From Natranaerovirga hydrolytica (GTDB lineage: Bacteria > Bacillota > Clostridia > Lachnospirales > DSM-24629): 64,000 nt of DNA. A program made the translations under genes and the position numbers. Numbering within the stretch: position 1 is the first letter of the stretch; each line of letters opens with the position of its first letter. Under the pieces are notes generated by a model that ran no database searches, was not told the origin of the DNA, and was given only the letters and a program-made list of their open reading frames with translations. Below are positions 61,235 to 64,000 of the stretch, piece by piece. The stretch is from the NCBI RefSeq assembly GCF_004339095.1, contig NZ_SMGQ01000015.1, positions 98,383 through 162,382 of the forward strand, given 5' to 3'.

Positions 61235-63304
61235 ATGCAAACATCAGTCAATCCAGATAAAGTAGAAGAACTATCCTTTATCTACAAAAACTTTGGAACA
61301 AGCTTAGAAAACAATGAAAAAGAATTATACAGATACTTAAAAAATATGTTAAATGACATTAAAAGAGAATACAGTGAAAGAGTGGTCAGAAAAGAAGTAG
61401 AAGAAATGGAAAGGCTATTAGAAAGCATAAGAAAAGATGCAGAAGAAATAAGCTGTTGGTATAAAGAAAATGGAAGAACATTGAAAAACACATCAGAACA
61501 AATCAGATATGAAGAACAACAACTGCAAGCCTTATTTAATAATCAGCGATTTAACCATACAGGAAGGTATAGTGCAATAGGAGGGCGGTATGGTTTTTTA
61601 GGAACCATCCCATATAGAAATGCATTTGATAATAGAAGAAGCAATCTATACCAAAGCCTATCAAACACAAAACTAGATCAAACCCTTTTACAATACATTT
61701 ATCTAACAGAAATGCTAAAAGAAAAAGAAGAAGGAAAAACAATGGACGTCCTAAGGTTAATATCCAAAGTAGAAGTTAAAGCATTACAAGAACAAAGCAG
61801 ATTAAATGGTTTAACAGAAATGGAATACAATAGCGAAATGGACAGAATGAGACAAGAAATAGAAAACTGGCTAGGAGAAGAAAAAGGAGGGAAATGGAGA
61901 CGGTCAATCCATGTAAATGAGATTAAAGGAGCAAACAACTTAAATGCATTAGTAGGCCAAGGAAGAGCATATGTAGACTTATCAGGTGCCATATACTTTA
62001 ATCATACTGTAACAGAAGAAGAAAAAAGGTCTGTATTTACAGGATCACTAAATCATCAGTTAGCACTAGACATAGAAAAGGCAAACATAAAAGATAATAA
62101 ATGGCAAGAAATACTATCAAAAGAAGGAAGTGCCATAACAAATGAAGAGTATAGGGCATTAGCCAGTATATTTACAACATTAGAAGATGAAGCAATGGAA
62201 ACGTTTATAAATATGTGTTTTGAAAATGTACACCAACATCATATAGGTTATTGGTTTGGTGAAGACCTAGAGAAATATATAAGATATCATTGGGAAGTAG
62301 ATGCGCTTAAATACCAAAAATTGAATGAGGCAATGGATATTTTATTGGAGGAGAATTATTTAGAGGGACTAACGTTAAGTGAAGAGTATGACAGAATAGA
62401 TAATGAACAAATAAAACAAGAGTTACTAGAAAAAATAAAAAATCTACAGCGTGAAAGACTGGATTTAATACAAAGAACCGCACTTATAAATAGTTTACCA
62501 CAGCTTGGAGAGGTGACGTCAAGGATAGAAAATCCAGAGATAAAATTAAATAGCATAGAAAGAAATAAGGAAGAAAGAGGTTATCAAGACATTGTATTAA
62601 CACATATAAACTGGGTAGCAGCAGGGTTTATAGCAAGAACAGAGATAGATGAAGAAAAATACACACAAGAAATGAGTATATCGAGAACTTTAGCTGGGTC
62701 AGGGATAATGAGAGAATTGAATGAAAAAGAAAAAGAAGCTCTTAGAAGAAAATTAAATCTATCAGATGAAAAAGAAATCAGTGATAAAGCAATAGATAAT
62801 GCTGCAAAAGAGTACGTAATAAATAAATTACTAGATACGGATAAAAAAGCTGTAGAGGTAGGGCTGGAGAATGTACCGATCTTAGGAGAAGCTCAAAAGG
62901 TATATGGAGCAATTATAGACTTTGTAGAAGATTCAACAGAATATAGAGATGGTTTATTAAATGATTATAGAAGAATAAATGACGATGAAATGACTACCTT
63001 AGCCAATGAATTTCGAATGTTTGGCGTGATAATAGACAATCAGTATTCACCAGAAGATTCTTATGTGTATTTGAAGCCAAGCTACAATACAGATACTGTA
63101 ATCAATAATTACAATTATTACCTAGGAGATAAATCTAGTTATACTTCTGAATTAGAAATGAGTGAACAAACCTACGAAATGTTAAAAGGTGAGATTGATA
63201 TATCAACGATACTGTCTAATACCAAAGAAATTCATGAGAAGATGGATAAAATAATCGATTATCCACTTTATATAGATGTTACTGATTATAGTAGAAGAAA
63301 ATAA
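61235..63304 (+). CDS. Large candidate type VII substrate or associated protein
   Basis: A 689-residue protein not recognised as a whole. The first 110 residues are helical with heptad-like charge and an SCWYKENGRTLK turn near 73-84, reminiscent of WXG/LXG N-terminal hairpins. Later, VGLENVPILGEAQKVYGAI (near 550) resembles the hydrophobic pretoxin-like segment found in front of toxin domains of polymorphic proteins. The C terminus ends in RRK. No signal peptide or transmembrane helix is evident, consistent with non-Sec export. AAGTGAGGGG ribosome site. No immunity gene is obvious directly after it. Confidence 0.55.
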   Translation: MQTSVNPDKVEELSFIYKNFGTSLENNEKELYRYLKNMLNDIKREYSERVVRKEVEEMERLLESIRKDAEEISCWYKENGRTLKNTSEQIRYEEQQLQALFNNQRFNHTGRYSAIGGRYGFLGTIPYRNAFDNRRSNLYQSLSNTKLDQTLLQYIYLTEMLKEKEEGKTMDVLRLISKVEVKALQEQSRLNGLTEMEYNSEMDRMRQEIENWLGEEKGGKWRRSIHVNEIKGANNLNALVGQGRAYVDLSGAIYFNHTVTEEEKRSVFTGSLNHQLALDIEKANIKDNKWQEILSKEGSAITNEEYRALASIFTTLEDEAMETFINMCFENVHQHHIGYWFGEDLEKYIRYHWEVDALKYQKLNEAMDILLEENYLEGLTLSEEYDRIDNEQIKQELLEKIKNLQRERLDLIQRTALINSLPQLGEVTSRIENPEIKLNSIERNKEERGYQDIVLTHINWVAAGFIARTEIDEEKYTQEMSISRTLAGSGIMRELNEKEKEALRRKLNLSDEKEISDKAIDNAAKEYVINKLLDTDKKAVEVGLENVPILGEAQKVYGAIIDFVEDSTEYRDGLLNDYRRINDDEMTTLANEFRMFGVIIDNQYSPEDSYVYLKPSYNTDTVINNYNYYLGDKSSYTSELEMSEQTYEMLKGEIDISTILSNTKEIHEKMDKIIDYPLYIDVTDYSRRK

Positions 63305-63319
63305 AAAAAGGAGAAAAAA

Positions 63320-63901
63320 ATGAATTATCGTAAAAAAACAACTAAAATCTTTTTAATTAGTATATTCGTAATTTTAAGCTTGACTTTAAGTAGTTGTAAT
63401 CCTAGAGAGAAAAATAAAGTGGAGGAAGACATGGTTGATAAAGAAATAGTTAATCAAGAAGATATTATGATGAATAATGGATTTACAGTAGGAGAAAACA
63501 TAGATTATGTGACATTTTACTATATCAGAAGTAAGCCACCTTATTTAAAAATAGATCCTGATAAAGACATAGAATTTATTCACGGACCGATGTTAGATAG
63601 AAGTGTTGCAGTTTATAATTTTATGATTTGGGATTATACAATGGAAGATGTAAGTGAAGCAACATTTACTGAGGAATATGGTGATAAATATGCACAACAA
63701 ACATTAGATCAATTAGCTAAAATGCGAGAAGTGTGTAACAGTTATGGATTTACCAATGAAAATAGATTAACAAGTGAGTGGGTACTAGAAAATCAAAAAG
63801 AAGCTCTTGAATTAAGGCAAGCATTTATAGATTTAAAATTATACTGGATTACAGAATCAATGATAAGGCTAAACGATAGTCATATAAAAAACAAAGAATA
63901 A
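63320..63901 (+). CDS. Hypothetical lipoprotein
   Basis: 193 residues. A type II signal peptide ends in the lipobox LSSC (TLSSCNPREK). The mature part has Glu/Asp and aromatic residues (DYVTFYYIRSKPPYLKIDPD) and no recognised domain. It begins 16 bp after the candidate substrate gene with AAAGGAG, so it is likely co-transcribed. Possible roles are a surface accessory of the secretion apparatus or an immunity-type lipoprotein for the preceding protein. Neither can be shown. Confidence 0.6.
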   Translation: MNYRKKTTKIFLISIFVILSLTLSSCNPREKNKVEEDMVDKEIVNQEDIMMNNGFTVGENIDYVTFYYIRSKPPYLKIDPDKDIEFIHGPMLDRSVAVYNFMIWDYTMEDVSEATFTEEYGDKYAQQTLDQLAKMREVCNSYGFTNENRLTSEWVLENQKEALELRQAFIDLKLYWITESMIRLNDSHIKNKE

Positions 63902-63936
63902 TTGATAAAAAAATAAACATAAAGGAGATCAAACCA

Positions 63937-64000
63937 ATGAAAAAACGAATAGCAATCTTAATGATCATTTTAAGCGTAACAAGCGTAGGACTATGGGCCA
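63937..64000 (+). CDS. Start of an exported protein (3' end outside window)
   Basis: The ATG at 63937 follows AAAGGAG. The 21 visible codons read MKKRIAILMIILSVTSVGLW and Ala, a Sec-type signal peptide. The frame runs off the window. Position suggests a further member of the same secretion locus. Confidence 0.6.
   Translation, partial: MKKRIAILMIILSVTSVGLWA

Noticed and set aside
1..64000. tRNA, rRNA or insertion sequences
   Set aside because: No cloverleaf-type sequence ending in CCA context, no rRNA-like conserved stretch, and no transposase-like frame or terminal inverted repeats were recognised.

Overview
The window looks like a chromosomal segment of a low-GC, monoderm, spore-forming member of the Clostridia. 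The evidence is the strongly AT-rich DNA, an alpha/beta-type small acid-soluble spore protein, Gram-positive style ribosome binding sites and terminators, a CIRCE element, a lysine riboswitch, SdpR/SdpI and YerC family proteins, and no outer-membrane gene. A Lachnospirales-like or Vallitalea-like lineage would fit, but the sequence alone does not settle it. No rRNA, tRNA, CRISPR array or intact insertion sequence was seen.

Layout. Positions 1-4.7 kb hold the tail of an acidic protein, glmM and glmS (amino-sugar synthesis for the wall) and a ZIP metal transporter. Positions 4.7-9.5 kb hold an OmpR-type two-component system facing a VTC-domain/DUF4956 pair, then a DUF421 membrane protein and a ComFB protein. 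The intergenic region between regulator and target has matching 11-bp-spaced direct repeats toward both genes. Positions 9.6-10.8 kb are a small XRE/Cro-like regulatory island. Positions 11.6-18.6 kb carry the spore protein and the proteostasis run tig-clpP-clpX-lon-engB. Positions 18.6-26.4 kb, mostly on the minus strand, carry a DUF4364 regulator, a radical SAM protein, an SdpR-SdpI-hydrolase-PLDc_N-ABC operon with a clear promoter and operator, and malic enzyme. Positions 26.7-31.5 kb hold a double-OB-fold protein, a corrinoid adenosyltransferase and the lysine-riboswitch-controlled asd-dapA-dapB operon. Positions 31.5-47.3 kb hold CIRCE-associated htpG, small membrane-anchored proteins, a 3-methyladenine glycosylase, an M18 aminopeptidase, DegV, a NitT/TauT-type ABC transporter split around an amidase, a split chromate transporter, a PHP-domain protein, a YerC-type regulator and DUF1836.

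The most notable region is 47.8-64.0 kb, which runs past the window end. It is one co-oriented block whose first half is a Tad (tight-adherence) pilus-like machine: CpaE-like, CpaB-like SAF, second CpaE-like, CpaF ATPase, TadB, TadC, a Flp-sized membrane peptide and two TadE/F-like proteins. Its second half is type VII secretion: YukD/EsaB ubiquitin-like protein, a DUF5050-like propeller, a three-ATPase EssC-like translocase without FHA domains, two WXG100 proteins, a 689-residue candidate substrate, a lipoprotein and the start of another exported protein. EsaA, EssA and EssB are not visible. The simplest inference is that the Tad-like membrane platform and the EssC motor belong to one composite secretion apparatus; this is the best candidate here for an undescribed system.

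A second structural signal is a dispersed repeat of about 100 bp with conserved hairpins. It is present in four same-strand copies (two in tandem before glmM, one before the corrinoid adenosyltransferase, one before the chromate transporter). Coding starts were moved from the longest open frame to the ATG, GTG or TTG with the best-spaced ribosome binding site wherever these disagreed.
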